A DNA stretch of 52,457 nucleotides. It comes from Umezawaea beigongshangensis (lineage in GTDB: Bacteria > Actinomycetota > Actinomycetes > Mycobacteriales > Pseudonocardiaceae). Location of the stretch: the NCBI RefSeq assembly GCF_016464305.1, contig NZ_JAEIOJ010000020.1:1-52457 (forward strand), written 5' to 3'. Shown here piece after piece: positions 16,938-25,001 of this stretch; within the stretch, counting starts at the first letter, position 1, and every line of letters begins with the position of its first letter. Below the pieces are notes generated by a model that saw only the letters and a list, made by a program, of their open reading frames with translations, did no database searches and was not told the DNA's origin. A program made the position numbers and the translations under genes.

Positions 16938-18272
16938 TCAGCGGCGGCTCGACGGCGCCAGCAGTTCGATCTGCTCGACCGGCGCCGCGCAGCACCCGGA
17001 CGTCGCCGCCGCGTCGTCGGCGGGGGCGTCGAACACGCCCGATCCGCCGCACACGCCGGTCTCGGGGAGCACCAGCTCCACGCGACCGGCGGCGTCGTGG
17101 TCGCCGTCGAGCTTCGCCACGACGCTGCGGACCTGTTCGTAACCGGTCATCGCCAGGAACGTCGGCGCGCGGCCGTAGCTCTTCATCCCCACCAGGAACA
17201 CGCCGGGCTCGGGGTGGGCCAGCTCGGCCGCGCCGTGCGGGTAGACCGTGCCGCAGGAGTGCGCGTTCGGGTCGATCAGCGGAGCCAGCGCGGTCGGCGC
17301 CTGCAGCACCGGGTCCAGGTCAAGGCGGATCTCCGAGAGCCAGGAGTGGTCGGGGCGGAACCCGGTGAGCACCACGACCTCGTCCACGCCGTCGAGGCGC
17401 TGTCCGGCGTCGGAGACCAGGGTCAGCCCGCCCCGCTCGTCGCGCTCGACGGCCTCGGTGCGGAACCCGGTCAGGGTGCGCACCACCCCGGCCTGCGCGG
17501 CCTCGCGCGCTTTCAGGCCCAGCGCGCCGCGGGCGGGGAGCTCGTCGGACTCCCCGCCGCCGAAGACGTCGCCCACCGCCCCGCGCCGCAGCAGCCACGA
17601 GATCCGGGTGCCGGGCTCGGTCCGGGCGAGGTCGACCAGGGCGACCAGCGCGGTCAGGGCGGAGTGACCGCTGCCTGCGACCGCGACGTGCTTGCCCGCG
17701 TACCGCGAGCGCACCTCGCCGCCGGCCAGGTCGGGCACGCGGTAGGAGATCTGCGCGACTGCCGCGTTCTCGCCCAGCGCGGGCAGTCCGTCACCGCCCA
17801 GCGGGTTGGGCGAGCCCCACGTGCCGGAGGCGTCGACCAGCGCGCGTGCGGGAACGCGCTCCTCGCCGTCGGCGGTCCGGACGTGCACGGTCAGCGGCTC
17901 CTCCGCGCGGCCGGCGTCGACCACCCGGTCCCGGCCCCGCCGGGCCACGCCGGTCACCCGCGCGCCGACGCGGACGTGTTCGCCGAGGGCGGCGGCCAGC
18001 GGGCGCAGGTAGGACTCGACCCACTCCGCTCCGGTGGGGTAGCCGTCACCGGGACGCCGCCAGCCCGTGGGCTCCAGCAGGCGGGCCGCGGCGGGGGCGA
18101 CGAGCTCGGGCCACGCGGAGAACAGCCGCACGTGGTTCCACCGCGACACCGTCGCACCCGCCGCGTCGCCGGCCTCCAGCACCAGTGGACGCAGGCCGCG
18201 TTCGAGCAGCTCCGCGGCCGCGGCGAGACCCACCGGTCCGGCACCCACGACGACGACGGGCAGTTCACTCAT
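16938..18272 (-). CDS. FAD-dependent oxidoreductase of the arsenic island with a Cys-rich tail
   Basis: 444 residues. FAD motif VVVVGAGPVGLAAAAELLERG at the N-terminus, then WNHVRLFSAWPELVAPAA, and a second nucleotide-binding site VAVAGSGHSALTALVALV. It shares the plan of the ArsO-like protein but is longer and ends with a cysteine-rich tail (GVCGGSG, then SGCCAAP). Cys pairs at the C-terminus could bind arsenic(III) or pass electrons. Flavoproteins of this type occur beside arsC in actinobacterial arsenic islands. The ATG at 18272 has GAGGAG seven bases upstream, and the promoter region beyond carries ATCGAT-rich repeats. It converges on the ArsO-like gene. Confidence 0.82.
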   Translation of the reverse strand: MSELPVVVVGAGPVGLAAAAELLERGLRPLVLEAGDAAGATVSRWNHVRLFSAWPELVAPAAARLLEPTGWRRPGDGYPTGAEWVESYLRPLAAALGEHVRVGARVTGVARRGRDRVVDAGRAEEPLTVHVRTADGEERVPARALVDASGTWGSPNPLGGDGLPALGENAAVAQISYRVPDLAGGEVRSRYAGKHVAVAGSGHSALTALVALVDLARTEPGTRISWLLRRGAVGDVFGGGESDELPARGALGLKAREAAQAGVVRTLTGFRTEAVERDERGGLTLVSDAGQRLDGVDEVVVLTGFRPDHSWLSEIRLDLDPVLQAPTALAPLIDPNAHSCGTVYPHGAAELAHPEPGVFLVGMKSYGRAPTFLAMTGYEQVRSVVAKLDGDHDAAGRVELVLPETGVCGGSGVFDAPADDAAATSGCCAAPVEQIELLAPSSRR

Positions 18273-18321
18273 CGGGCATCTCCTCGTGTATCGACCTTCT
18301 TCGATCCAACACGGCAACAGT

Positions 18322-18363
18322 ATCGATGCGGATCGATTGACACAAGCATCGATCCGTGTCGAT
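18322..18363. promoter_or_regulatory. ATCGAT-type paired operator upstream of the Cys-tail flavoprotein
   Basis: Two 16-bp near-mirror elements, ATCGATGCGGATCGAT (18322-18337) and ATCGATCCGTGTCGAT (18348-18363), lie 50-90 bp before the flavoprotein start. The second is close to the reverse complement of the first. ArsR/SmtB repressors bind such AT-rich dyads in arsenic promoters, so arsenite induction is likely. The rest of the interval to 18628 shows no gene. Confidence 0.6.
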
Positions 18364-18628
18364 GACGACTCCCGCGCGCCGACCACCGCCCCGTCGGCCG
18401 GAGACCTCTCCGATCCGTCGGCACGAGACGCGGCGCCGTGCGCCGACGTGGTGGTGGGCGAGTCGTCGCGGTGCGCGCGGCTCGCCGTCCTGTCCGCGCC
18501 GTCACCGCTGGGGTGGTGACGGCTGCTTCGAGGTGCCCGTGAGCAGATCCACCACCGCCGACGCCGTCCCGGCGGCCCCTAACCGGTGATCACCACGTCG
18601 CGGACGGGGGACGCCGCGCCCGTGCCGC

Positions 18629-19096
18629 TCACGCGGTGGTCCCGGTGGGCGCGATCTCCGCGACGAGTCCTTCGACCAGGCCCTTGATCTCGTCGCGGAT
18701 CGGCCGGACCGCTTCGACGCCCCGGCCGGCGGGGTCCTGCAGCTTCCAGTCCAGGTAGCGCTTGCCGGGGAAGACCGGGCACGCGTCGCCGCAGCCCATG
18801 GTGATGCACACGTCGGACTCCCGCACCGCCTCGACGGTCAGGATCTTCGGGGTCTGCTCGGAGACGTCGATGCCGACCTCGCGCATGGCTTCGACCACGG
18901 CGGGGTTGATCTGATCGGCCGGGGCGGACCCCGCCGAGCGCACCTCCACGCGGTCACCGGCGAGGTGGCGCAGCCAGGCGGCTGCCATCTGCGAGCGTCC
19001 GGCGTTGTGCACGCACACGAACAGCACCGAGGGCCTGTTCGCGGCGTCGCCGACCGTGCCGGCGGTGTCCGCGGTGCTGGAGACGATGTCTGTCAC
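18629..19096 (-). CDS. arsC: Arsenate reductase ArsC, low-molecular-weight phosphatase type
   Basis: 155 residues. The anion-binding loop is CVHNAGR (Cys28 to Arg34), within LFVCVHNAGRSQMAAAWLRH. Further cysteines occur in DVCITMGCGDACPVFPG (Cys97, Cys102, Cys106), which could serve in a thioredoxin-linked relay, and the general acid is in LQDPAG (Asp121). It reduces arsenate to arsenite for efflux by ACR3. The GTG start at 19096 follows a strong AGGAGG site; about 20 N-terminal residues precede the usual start of the fold. It lies 202 bp downstream of the ArsR-ArsC fusion on the same strand. Confidence 0.92.
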   Translation of the reverse strand: MTDIVSSTADTAGTVGDAANRPSVLFVCVHNAGRSQMAAAWLRHLAGDRVEVRSAGSAPADQINPAVVEAMREVGIDVSEQTPKILTVEAVRESDVCITMGCGDACPVFPGKRYLDWKLQDPAGRGVEAVRPIRDEIKGLVEGLVAEIAPTGTTA

Positions 19097-19298
19097 GGGT
19101 GTTTCCTCCTGGTGAAGGTGACGGTGCTGGTCGTGGAGTGTCGAGACGCGCACCGGTGAGACCCCGGTGGGGGTGTCCACCGCCGGGGGGCGACGGTCGG
19201 ACGGACGGCTCGGGCACCCGGAGAGGTCGCGGCCTCCAGCGGTTGCTGACCCGTGTCGACGGGGCTGCTGAGGTGCTCGTGCTGTCGTGAGCGGGTGG

Positions 19299-19973
19299 TC
19301 AGAGCGGGTGGACGGCGGGGGCCACGCGGTCGATCCGCTCGGCCAGCTCGCGGAAGGCGGCGTCGAAGGCGTCCTCGGTGCCCACCGCGGCGGGGTCGGC
19401 GACCGACCAGTGCAGGCGGTCCGCGGGGTCGAGTTCCTCGTGGGCGTTGTCGCACACCGCCACCACGAGGTCGTCCGGCTGCACGACCTGCTCCACGTGG
19501 TGGGGCAGGGCACCCTTCAGGGACAGACCGTGGGCGGCGGCGGTGGCGACGGCCAGCGGGTGCACGGTGTCGGCGGGCCGGGTGCCCGCCGACGCGGTGG
19601 GCACCGCGCTGCGTTCGGCCCACAGCGCGGCGGCGAGCTGCGAGCGGGCGGAGTTGCGGCTGCACACGAAGACGACCCGCCGCGCCCGCCGGACGTCCGA
19701 CGAGGCGAGGCCGGGCGGCGCGGAGGTGCGCAGCCTCAGGTAGGTGCGCCGGGCGTCACCCTCCGAGCGCGACCGCTGCACCAGTCCGCTCTGCTCCAGC
19801 AGCTTCACGTGGTGCGCCAGCAGGTTGCTCGGCAGACCGAGCTCTCCGCCGATCTCGCCGGGCGACGCGTCGCCCAGCAGCAACCGGTCCACGATGGCCA
19901 GCCGCGCCGGTTCGCCCAGCGCGGCGTGCACCCGCGCTCTCGCCACCAGCTCCGGAGACCAGTCAGTGTTCAT
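19299..19973 (-). CDS. ArsR-ArsC fusion (HTH repressor plus LMW phosphatase domain)
   Basis: 224 residues in two domains. Residues 5-85 form an ArsR-type winged helix (AALGEPARLAIVDRLLLGDAS, NLLAHHVKLLEQSGLV) without the usual Cys pair. Residues 98-224 are an arsenate-reductase-like domain with the loop CSRNSAR (Cys104 to Arg110), a second Cys in VVAVCDNAHEEL and WSVADP near the end. Such fusions are known in actinobacteria. The enzyme domain may act as sensor, as reductase or both; the HTH half must sense through something other than the classical CxC site. ATG 19973 begins within a palindrome that could be its own operator. Confidence 0.88.
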   Translation of the reverse strand: MNTDWSPELVARARVHAALGEPARLAIVDRLLLGDASPGEIGGELGLPSNLLAHHVKLLEQSGLVQRSRSEGDARRTYLRLRTSAPPGLASSDVRRARRVVFVCSRNSARSQLAAALWAERSAVPTASAGTRPADTVHPLAVATAAAHGLSLKGALPHHVEQVVQPDDLVVAVCDNAHEELDPADRLHWSVADPAAVGTEDAFDAAFRELAERIDRVAPAVHPL

Positions 19974-19983
19974 TGAGGCAATG
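19971..19983. promoter_or_regulatory. Small palindrome at the start of the ArsR-ArsC fusion gene
   Basis: CATTG-N3-CAATG overlaps the start codon, a plausible autoregulatory site. The remainder of the 366-bp interval to 20339 shows no recognisable gene; a short plus-strand frame near 20028 with CGCGHC is the only curiosity. Confidence 0.35.
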
Positions 19984-20339
19984 ATGGTTGAGTTTCTTCG
20001 CCCGGTCAAGACGGGCTGGTGGTGGTGAAGGTGAACACCGCCGCCGGACCGTCGGCCGCTCGCGCGCTCGGCGACGGGTGCGGGTGCGGCCACTGCGGTC
20101 CCACCGCTCGTGGCCCGCTGCCGGAGCGGGCCGTCGCGCGGTTGCGTCCACCGGGACCGCTGGGCCGTGCGGAGCACCGCCGATCGTGCTCCGCACGGCA
20201 CTCGCCGGGGCGCAGAAGTCGGTCGCGCGGTCCGACGCGCGCTTCTGCCCGTGGCGGACGACCGCGTACCTCCTGGCAGTGGCGGCGCGGGCGTGCCGAC
20301 CGGCGGCCTCGCCCGCGCCGGTGCCCCCCGTCGTGCTCG

Positions 20340-21089
20340 TCAGACGCTCGTGTAGCCGCCGTCGATGAACCACTCGGCACCGTTGACGTAGGTGGCGGTG
20401 TCCGAGGCCAGGAGCAGAGCCGCCGACGCGACCTCGTCGGGGTCGCCGAGCCGACCCGCCGGCAGTGTGGTCTCGAACATCGTGACGAAGTCGTCCTGCT
20501 GGTCCTCGGAGACGACGCCGAGCAGGCCGGGGGTCCGGATCGGCCCAGGGCTCAGCACGTTGACCCGGAAGCCGTTCTCCCGCGCGTTGAGCGTCCAGCT
20601 GCGGGCGAAGTTGCGCAGCGCCGCCTTGGTCGCGCCGTAGACCTCCATGCCCCGGTCGGGCCGCGTGGACGTGCTCGACCCGATGAGGATCACCGAAGCC
20701 CCCCGGGACAGGAGGGGCATCGCCTTCTGCACCCCGAACACCGCGCCCTTCACGTTCGTGGCGAACATGCTGTCGAACTGCTCCTCGGTGATGTCCCCGA
20801 GAACGGCCGGCACGGCGCCGCCCGCGTTGGCCACCAGGACGTCGATCCGCCCGGACCGCTGCGCGACGACCTCGTAGAGCGCGTCGAGCTCGGCCAGGTT
20901 CCCCACGTCGCACCGCACCGCGACGGCCCGCGGCCCGAGCTCCGCGGCCGCCGCGTCGATCTGGGCCTGCCGGCGGCCGGTGACGAAGACCTGCGCCCCC
21001 TCGGCGACGAACCGCCGGGCGATGGCCAGCCCGATCCCGCTCGTCCCACCGGTCACCACGGCCACCTTGTCGTCCAGAAGTCCACTCAT
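20340..21089 (-). CDS. Short-chain dehydrogenase/reductase
   Basis: 249 residues, classical SDR length. Cofactor motif TGGTSGIG near the N-terminus, NAG motif VANAGG, catalytic Ser in ILIGSSTS and YGATK (Tyr and Lys). The C-terminus ends EWFIDGGYTSV as in many SDRs. The ATG at 21089 is preferred over an upstream GTG (21116) because the fold starts directly after it. It is divergent from a TetR gene, and its apparent promoter overlaps the operator at 21134-21159, so it is probably the target of that repressor. Substrate unknown. Confidence 0.9.
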   Translation of the reverse strand: MSGLLDDKVAVVTGGTSGIGLAIARRFVAEGAQVFVTGRRQAQIDAAAAELGPRAVAVRCDVGNLAELDALYEVVAQRSGRIDVLVANAGGAVPAVLGDITEEQFDSMFATNVKGAVFGVQKAMPLLSRGASVILIGSSTSTRPDRGMEVYGATKAALRNFARSWTLNARENGFRVNVLSPGPIRTPGLLGVVSEDQQDDFVTMFETTLPAGRLGDPDEVASAALLLASDTATYVNGAEWFIDGGYTSV

Positions 21090-21133
21090 CGCCTGACCGC
21101 TCGCTCTCGTCGACACCCTTTATGGAATGAATC

Positions 21134-21169
21134 GTCCACAACGTAGGGGTTTATGGACGGCATAGTCAA
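21134..21169. promoter_or_regulatory. SDR promoter and TetR operator
   Basis: On the minus strand, TTGACT (21164-21169) and TACGTT (21140-21145) are spaced by 18 bp and would drive the SDR. An inverted repeat CGTCCA-N14-TGGACG (21134-21159) covers the -10 and spacer. On the plus strand, TGGACG (21154-21159) and TAGACT (21177-21182), 17 bp apart, put transcription start at about the GTG of the TetR gene. Confidence 0.6.
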
Positions 21170-21188
21170 GAACGCTTAGACTGCGGGA

Positions 21189-21782
21189 GTGGTGAGGCCG
21201 AGGAAGTTCGACGAGGAGAGCGTGCTGAACGCGGCACGCGACCAGTTCTGGGCGACGGGCTTCGCCGGCACCAGCATGGATGCGATCGCGGCGGCCACCG
21301 GTCTGGGCAAGGGCAGCCTGTACGGGGCGTTCGGCGGCAAGCGCGAGCTCTTCCGCCGGGTGTTCGACGACCACTGCGACGCGGCGATCTGCTCGGTGGA
21401 CCGCCAGTTGGGCGGTGACGACGAGCAGGCGTTCGCGCGGCTCACCGCCTACCTGCTGGCTCACGCGACCGCCTGTGCCGAGCCCAGCCGTCGCGGCTGT
21501 CTGCTGGCCAAGGGCACGGCAGAGCTGGCCGAGCACGACGAGGTGGTCTCGGCTCGCTCGCTGAAGACCTTCGAGGCCGTTCAGCGGGCCATCACCGCCG
21601 AGCTCGAGGCCTGCCAGCGCAACGGCGACATCGACCCCGCCGCCGATGCGCGGCAACTCGCCGGCCTGCTGCTGACCGTTCACCGCGGCCTGGAGGCCCT
21701 CGGCAAGGCCGGGGTCGACGAGCGCACCCTGCGGAGCAGCGCGGAGGCGGCCCTGGCCGGCCTTCCGCGTCCACCCCGGTAG
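21189..21782 (+). CDS. TetR-family repressor
   Basis: 197 residues. N-terminal HTH: ESVLNAARDQFWATGFAGTSMDAIAAATGLGKGSLYGAFGGK spans residues 9-50, and the ligand domain follows. The Cys-containing segment SRRGCLLAKGTAELAEHD resembles the AcnR/YxaF-like TetR C-domain often paired with oxidoreductases. The GTG at 21189 coincides with the predicted transcription start, so the mRNA may be leaderless. It is divergent from the SDR gene, which it presumably represses. Confidence 0.9.
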   Translation: MVRPRKFDEESVLNAARDQFWATGFAGTSMDAIAAATGLGKGSLYGAFGGKRELFRRVFDDHCDAAICSVDRQLGGDDEQAFARLTAYLLAHATACAEPSRRGCLLAKGTAELAEHDEVVSARSLKTFEAVQRAITAELEACQRNGDIDPAADARQLAGLLLTVHRGLEALGKAGVDERTLRSSAEAALAGLPRPPR

Positions 21783-22123
21783 CGCCACGACGACCCCCGG
21801 ATCGTGGACCAGTCGGGTGCCTCGCCGGGCCGTCGAGCTTCCTGCTGGGACGGCGATCGGGGCGGGGGAGCGGCCCCGAGCCGCCTGTTCCGCACCGCCC
21901 CCGGGTGACGTTCCCGCAGTGGCGCACCGCTGGGGCCGGTCGTCGGCCAGCGCTGTCGTCGACGCCTTCCGCCGCGGCGGCGGCCGATCCGCCGCAAGCT
22001 CCCACCGGCGCGCACGGCTGTCGCACGGCGAGGCGTCGAGGTCCCCGCAGCACCCGCCCCCGGTGAAGCCCGCGGTCTCGAACTACGCGCGCATCTCGCT
22101 CCGGATCGTCGTGGCGCTCCGGG
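21783..22123. other. Intergenic interval without an intact gene
   Basis: 341 bp. A 6-bp hairpin (CGGGGC/GCCCCG, 21858-21878) might be a weak terminator for the TetR gene. A plus-strand segment reading GDVPAVAHRWG near 21915-21950 faintly recalls an AraC-type C-terminal HTH but is too short to call. Confidence 0.4.
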
Positions 22124-23161
22124 TCACCGGGGTGTCGGCCTCCGGTCGGCCCGTTCGGCACGCCGGACCAGACCGACCGCCAGGATCACCACCAGGACGA
22201 AGACGGCGGTTCCGGTCCACACCGTCCACGGTTGCACCGACACGGGCGCGCTGTGGTGCGCACCGGGCGTGCGCCCACCGCCGCGACCGCTGACCACCAC
22301 GGCGACCAGCGCCCCCGTCGTGGCGAGGACCGCGACGAGCGCCCCGATCCTCCTGCCCGTCGCCAGCGCGCCCCGCGTCCGCCCGATCCGCTCACCGGGA
22401 CGTGCCGGAGCGAGCAGCCGCGCCAGCAGCAGCACCGCCACCGGCACCTGCAACAGCCACAGGGTGGTGCGGGGCCAGCCGTCGAACCACACGTTCGTGC
22501 CGTACAGCAGGGTGTGCCAGACGCTGAGCACGTACACGACGATCACGAACCGGTGCAGCGCCCGCCACGTCCTGGCGCCGGTGCGGGCACGCAGGTAGTA
22601 GGCCAGCCCGAGCGGGACGGCCAGGTAGAACGCCAGCAGGCCGAGCAGGACCGCGACCCGGCCGGTGCCGGACGGGTACCCGCCGGGGACGAACACCTCG
22701 ACGAACGCGCCGCCGACCCTGCCCGCCCAGTCCGAACCGTGCTCGTCGGCCCGCACCAGATCGGCGAAGAACCAGAACGCGTGGCCGAACATCAACCCGA
22801 TCGTCGTCAGGCTCGTGGCGCGGTGCCACCGCTCGACCGCGACGGGCGAGACGCCCGGCCACCTCGGCCGGGCGCTGGACCGCACGAGCCCCAGCATCGT
22901 CGTCAACCACGCCCACAGCAGCGCCGTCCACCCGAACGCCTGGCACAGCCAGTACATCAGGTAGGTGTTCGCGTCGGCGAGGTACGGCATCACCGCGAGG
23001 GTCGCCGACGTCCCCGACCGCACCCGCGCGTACAGCCACGCGAAGATCGCGATGGTGATCGTCAAGGCGGCCGCGGCGTCGAACACGGCCGTTCTCAGAT
23101 CCGTTCGCAACCCCGGTCGGCGCCGACCGCCGTCCACCGCCGCCTCCGCAGAGACCACCAC
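22124..23161 (-). CDS. Ferric-reductase-like transmembrane protein
   Basis: 345 residues with about eight membrane helices. The central part carries His residues placed as in cytochrome b-type ferric reductase/YedZ membrane domains: VERWHRATSLTTIGLMFGHAFWF, then ALHRFVIVVYVLSVWHTLLYG. These could ligate two haems across the membrane. There is no C-terminal FAD/NAD domain, so electrons must come from a partner. The N-terminus is uncertain: the first GTG after an AGAGG site (23161) is used, followed by about 20 polar residues. It stands alone, ending in the interval before the TetR gene. Confidence 0.72.
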   Translation of the reverse strand: MVVSAEAAVDGGRRRPGLRTDLRTAVFDAAAALTITIAIFAWLYARVRSGTSATLAVMPYLADANTYLMYWLCQAFGWTALLWAWLTTMLGLVRSSARPRWPGVSPVAVERWHRATSLTTIGLMFGHAFWFFADLVRADEHGSDWAGRVGGAFVEVFVPGGYPSGTGRVAVLLGLLAFYLAVPLGLAYYLRARTGARTWRALHRFVIVVYVLSVWHTLLYGTNVWFDGWPRTTLWLLQVPVAVLLLARLLAPARPGERIGRTRGALATGRRIGALVAVLATTGALVAVVVSGRGGGRTPGAHHSAPVSVQPWTVWTGTAVFVLVVILAVGLVRRAERADRRPTPR

Positions 23162-23398
23162 GTCACCACCTCTGCAACGGGGACGACGCGTCCGCGCGTC
23201 CTCCTCGTCAGATCCAGTCGGGGACGGGTCGCCGGAAGTTCCCGCCAGCGTGCTGTTGACACGCACCGATCGCCCGGCCGGTCCGAGGCGCGGTTCCCCC
23301 GGCACCCCGGCGCCAGCGGTGCTCGCCGCGTCCCGCGCCCTGGCCGGGAAGCCCGTGCCGCCGGGGGCGGCGACGGACACGGGCTCCTGGAACGCGAA

Positions 23399-24271
23399 CT
23401 AGCGCCACGCGGCGGCGGTGTCCCGCGCGTAGTCGCGCAACGAGCGCGGGGCCCGGCCGAGCAGCCTGGCCGTGTTCTCGACGTCCGCGGGGTCGGTCGG
23501 GATCGGCGTCGAGCCGAGCAGTTCGAAGCTCGAGATCCAGTCCTGGAGCTTGCGACCCGGCAGCCGGAGCGCGAACGTCCTGCGCCACTCGGGGTCGTCT
23601 CCGGTGTACCGCACCGGCCGTCCGAGCGCTTCGGACCAGATGCGGGCGCTGTCCTCGCCGCTGAGCGACTCCGGGCCCACGAGCTGGTAGGAGCCAGCGG
23701 CGAAGCCGGGGTCGGTGAGCGCGTTCACGACCACCACCGCCACGTCGCGCAGGTCGATCCGGTTGACCCCGTCGCGATGCATCGGGGTCGGGAACCGGCC
23801 GGCGAGGACGTCCTCGCGGAACACCTCGTCGTTCTGGTCGAAGTTGGTGATGCTGATCATCACCGGTCGCGTGTCCGTGCTCGCCAGGAACGCCGCCAGC
23901 CGCAGCTTGGAGGTGTAGGCGGGAAGCGCCTCCTCCATCGCCGCGCGCTGCTCCTGGTCCTCGACGTGGAAGCCGCCGAACACCAGCCGCACACCCGCGC
24001 GCTGGGCCTCCTCGCCGAAGATCCGTGCGATCTCGACCTCGTTCTCCTCGTGCGGGGAGACGTAGAACGCGGCCTCCACGCCCTGCAACGCCGCCCGCAC
24101 CGCGTCGCGGTCGGCCAGGTCGCCCTGCACGAGTTCGACCGTGCCGGGCAGGGTGCTCGCCTTCTTCTCGTCGCGCACCAGGGCGCGCACGTCGACACCC
24201 CGGCGCACCGCCTCGGCCAGCACCAGGCCCCCGACGGTGCCGGTCCCGCCGATGATCAACGTCTTCGTCAT
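23399..24271 (-). CDS. NmrA-like NAD(P)-binding reductase
   Basis: 290 residues of the atypical SDR/NmrA group. N-terminal motif TLIIGGTGTVGGLVLAEAVRRG binds NAD(P). The later segments GSYQLVGPESLSGEDSARI and GRPVRYTGDDPEWRRTF are typical of NAD(P)H-quinone-reductase-like or sensor proteins of this group. No YxxxK catalytic pair is obvious, as is common in NmrA-like members. It is divergent from a TetR gene, with three operator-like palindromes in the 85-bp gap and a good promoter, and is probably repressed by that TetR protein. Confidence 0.88.
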   Translation of the reverse strand: MTKTLIIGGTGTVGGLVLAEAVRRGVDVRALVRDEKKASTLPGTVELVQGDLADRDAVRAALQGVEAAFYVSPHEENEVEIARIFGEEAQRAGVRLVFGGFHVEDQEQRAAMEEALPAYTSKLRLAAFLASTDTRPVMISITNFDQNDEVFREDVLAGRFPTPMHRDGVNRIDLRDVAVVVVNALTDPGFAAGSYQLVGPESLSGEDSARIWSEALGRPVRYTGDDPEWRRTFALRLPGRKLQDWISSFELLGSTPIPTDPADVENTARLLGRAPRSLRDYARDTAAAWR

Positions 24272-24286
24272 GCTCGCTCCACTCCA

Positions 24287-24345
24287 TTGACTATCAGTCA
24301 GTGACTACGGGTCAATTAGTAGCGCGCTCGTTGACTCGAAGTCAA
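24287..24345. promoter_or_regulatory. Triple palindromic TetR operator and NmrA-like gene promoter
   Basis: Three copies of a TTGACTnnnAGTCAA-like palindrome: TGACT-ATC-AGTCA (24288-24300), an imperfect TGACT-ACG-GGTCA (24302-24314) and the perfect TTGACTCGAAGTCAA (24331-24345). On the minus strand TTGACT (24340-24345) and TACTAA (24316-24321), spaced 18 bp, form the promoter of the NmrA-like gene, whose -35 is part of the third palindrome. Confidence 0.75.
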
Positions 24346-24356
24346 CAACTGGTAGC

Positions 24357-25001
24357 GTGAGCGCCGTGCCACCACCCGCTCAGACCCGTCGTCGGACGAG
24401 CGCCGCCGCCACGCGCGAGAAGGTGCTCGCGGCGGCACGCGAGCTGTTCGTGACGGCGAAGTACGACGACGTGAAGGCCGCGGACATCGCCAACGCGGCC
24501 GGAGTGGCGCACGGACTGGTGTTCCACCACTTCGGCAGCAAGCAGGGCCTCTACCAGGAGGTGCTGTGCCAGATCGGCAGCGAGGTGCTGGACCTCCACG
24601 TGAGCGATCCGGACGTCCCGCTGGGCAGGCGCATCCGGCAGTCCCACGCGGCGCACCTGGCGTACCTGGTCGAGCACCGCGACCTCGCGATGAACCTGGT
24701 GCTGCGCACGCCGGGCGCGGAAGCCGAGCCGTACGACGACATCCGCGACCGAGGGCACCGCGCGCTCGCCGCGAACCTGGGACTGGACTTCGACTCGCCC
24801 GCGGTGCGGCTGGCGGTGCGGCTCTACACGACGGCGGCGGACCAGCTCGCCAGGGACCACCTCGCGGAGGACCACGCGCTCGGCGAGGACGTGATCGTCG
24901 AGATGCTGATGTCCGTGCTGGCTGGTGCGCTGCGCGCCGCGCGGGTCGCCGACCCCGGCCTGCGCGTCGAGTCGGTGCTGCAGGAGCTGGAATCCCGGTA
25001 G
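24357..25001 (+). CDS. TetR-family repressor
   Basis: 214 residues. The HTH occupies residues 20-65 (REKVLAAARELFVTAKYDDVK, ADIANAAGVAHGLVFHHFGSK), and the ligand domain contains RQSHAAHLAYLVEHRDLAMNLVLR. The GTG at 24357 follows the perfect operator palindrome by 11 bp, so the gene is likely autoregulated; a slightly later start is possible. It is divergent from the NmrA-like gene. The 251 bp after it, to 25252, hold no recognisable gene. Confidence 0.9.
   Translation: MSAVPPPAQTRRRTSAAATREKVLAAARELFVTAKYDDVKAADIANAAGVAHGLVFHHFGSKQGLYQEVLCQIGSEVLDLHVSDPDVPLGRRIRQSHAAHLAYLVEHRDLAMNLVLRTPGAEAEPYDDIRDRGHRALAANLGLDFDSPAVRLAVRLYTTAADQLARDHLAEDHALGEDVIVEMLMSVLAGALRAARVADPGLRVESVLQELESR

Noticed and set aside
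20028-20200. A short plus-strand frame with a CGCGHC cluster divergent from the ArsR-ArsC gene, possibly a small metal-binding protein
   Set aside because: No good ribosome-binding site, ordinary low-complexity GC-rich translation after the Cys cluster, and no recognised family.
21900-22000. An AraC-like HTH fragment (GDVPAVAHRWG)
   Set aside because: Only about a dozen residues fit and no flanking similarity is visible, so it could be chance.
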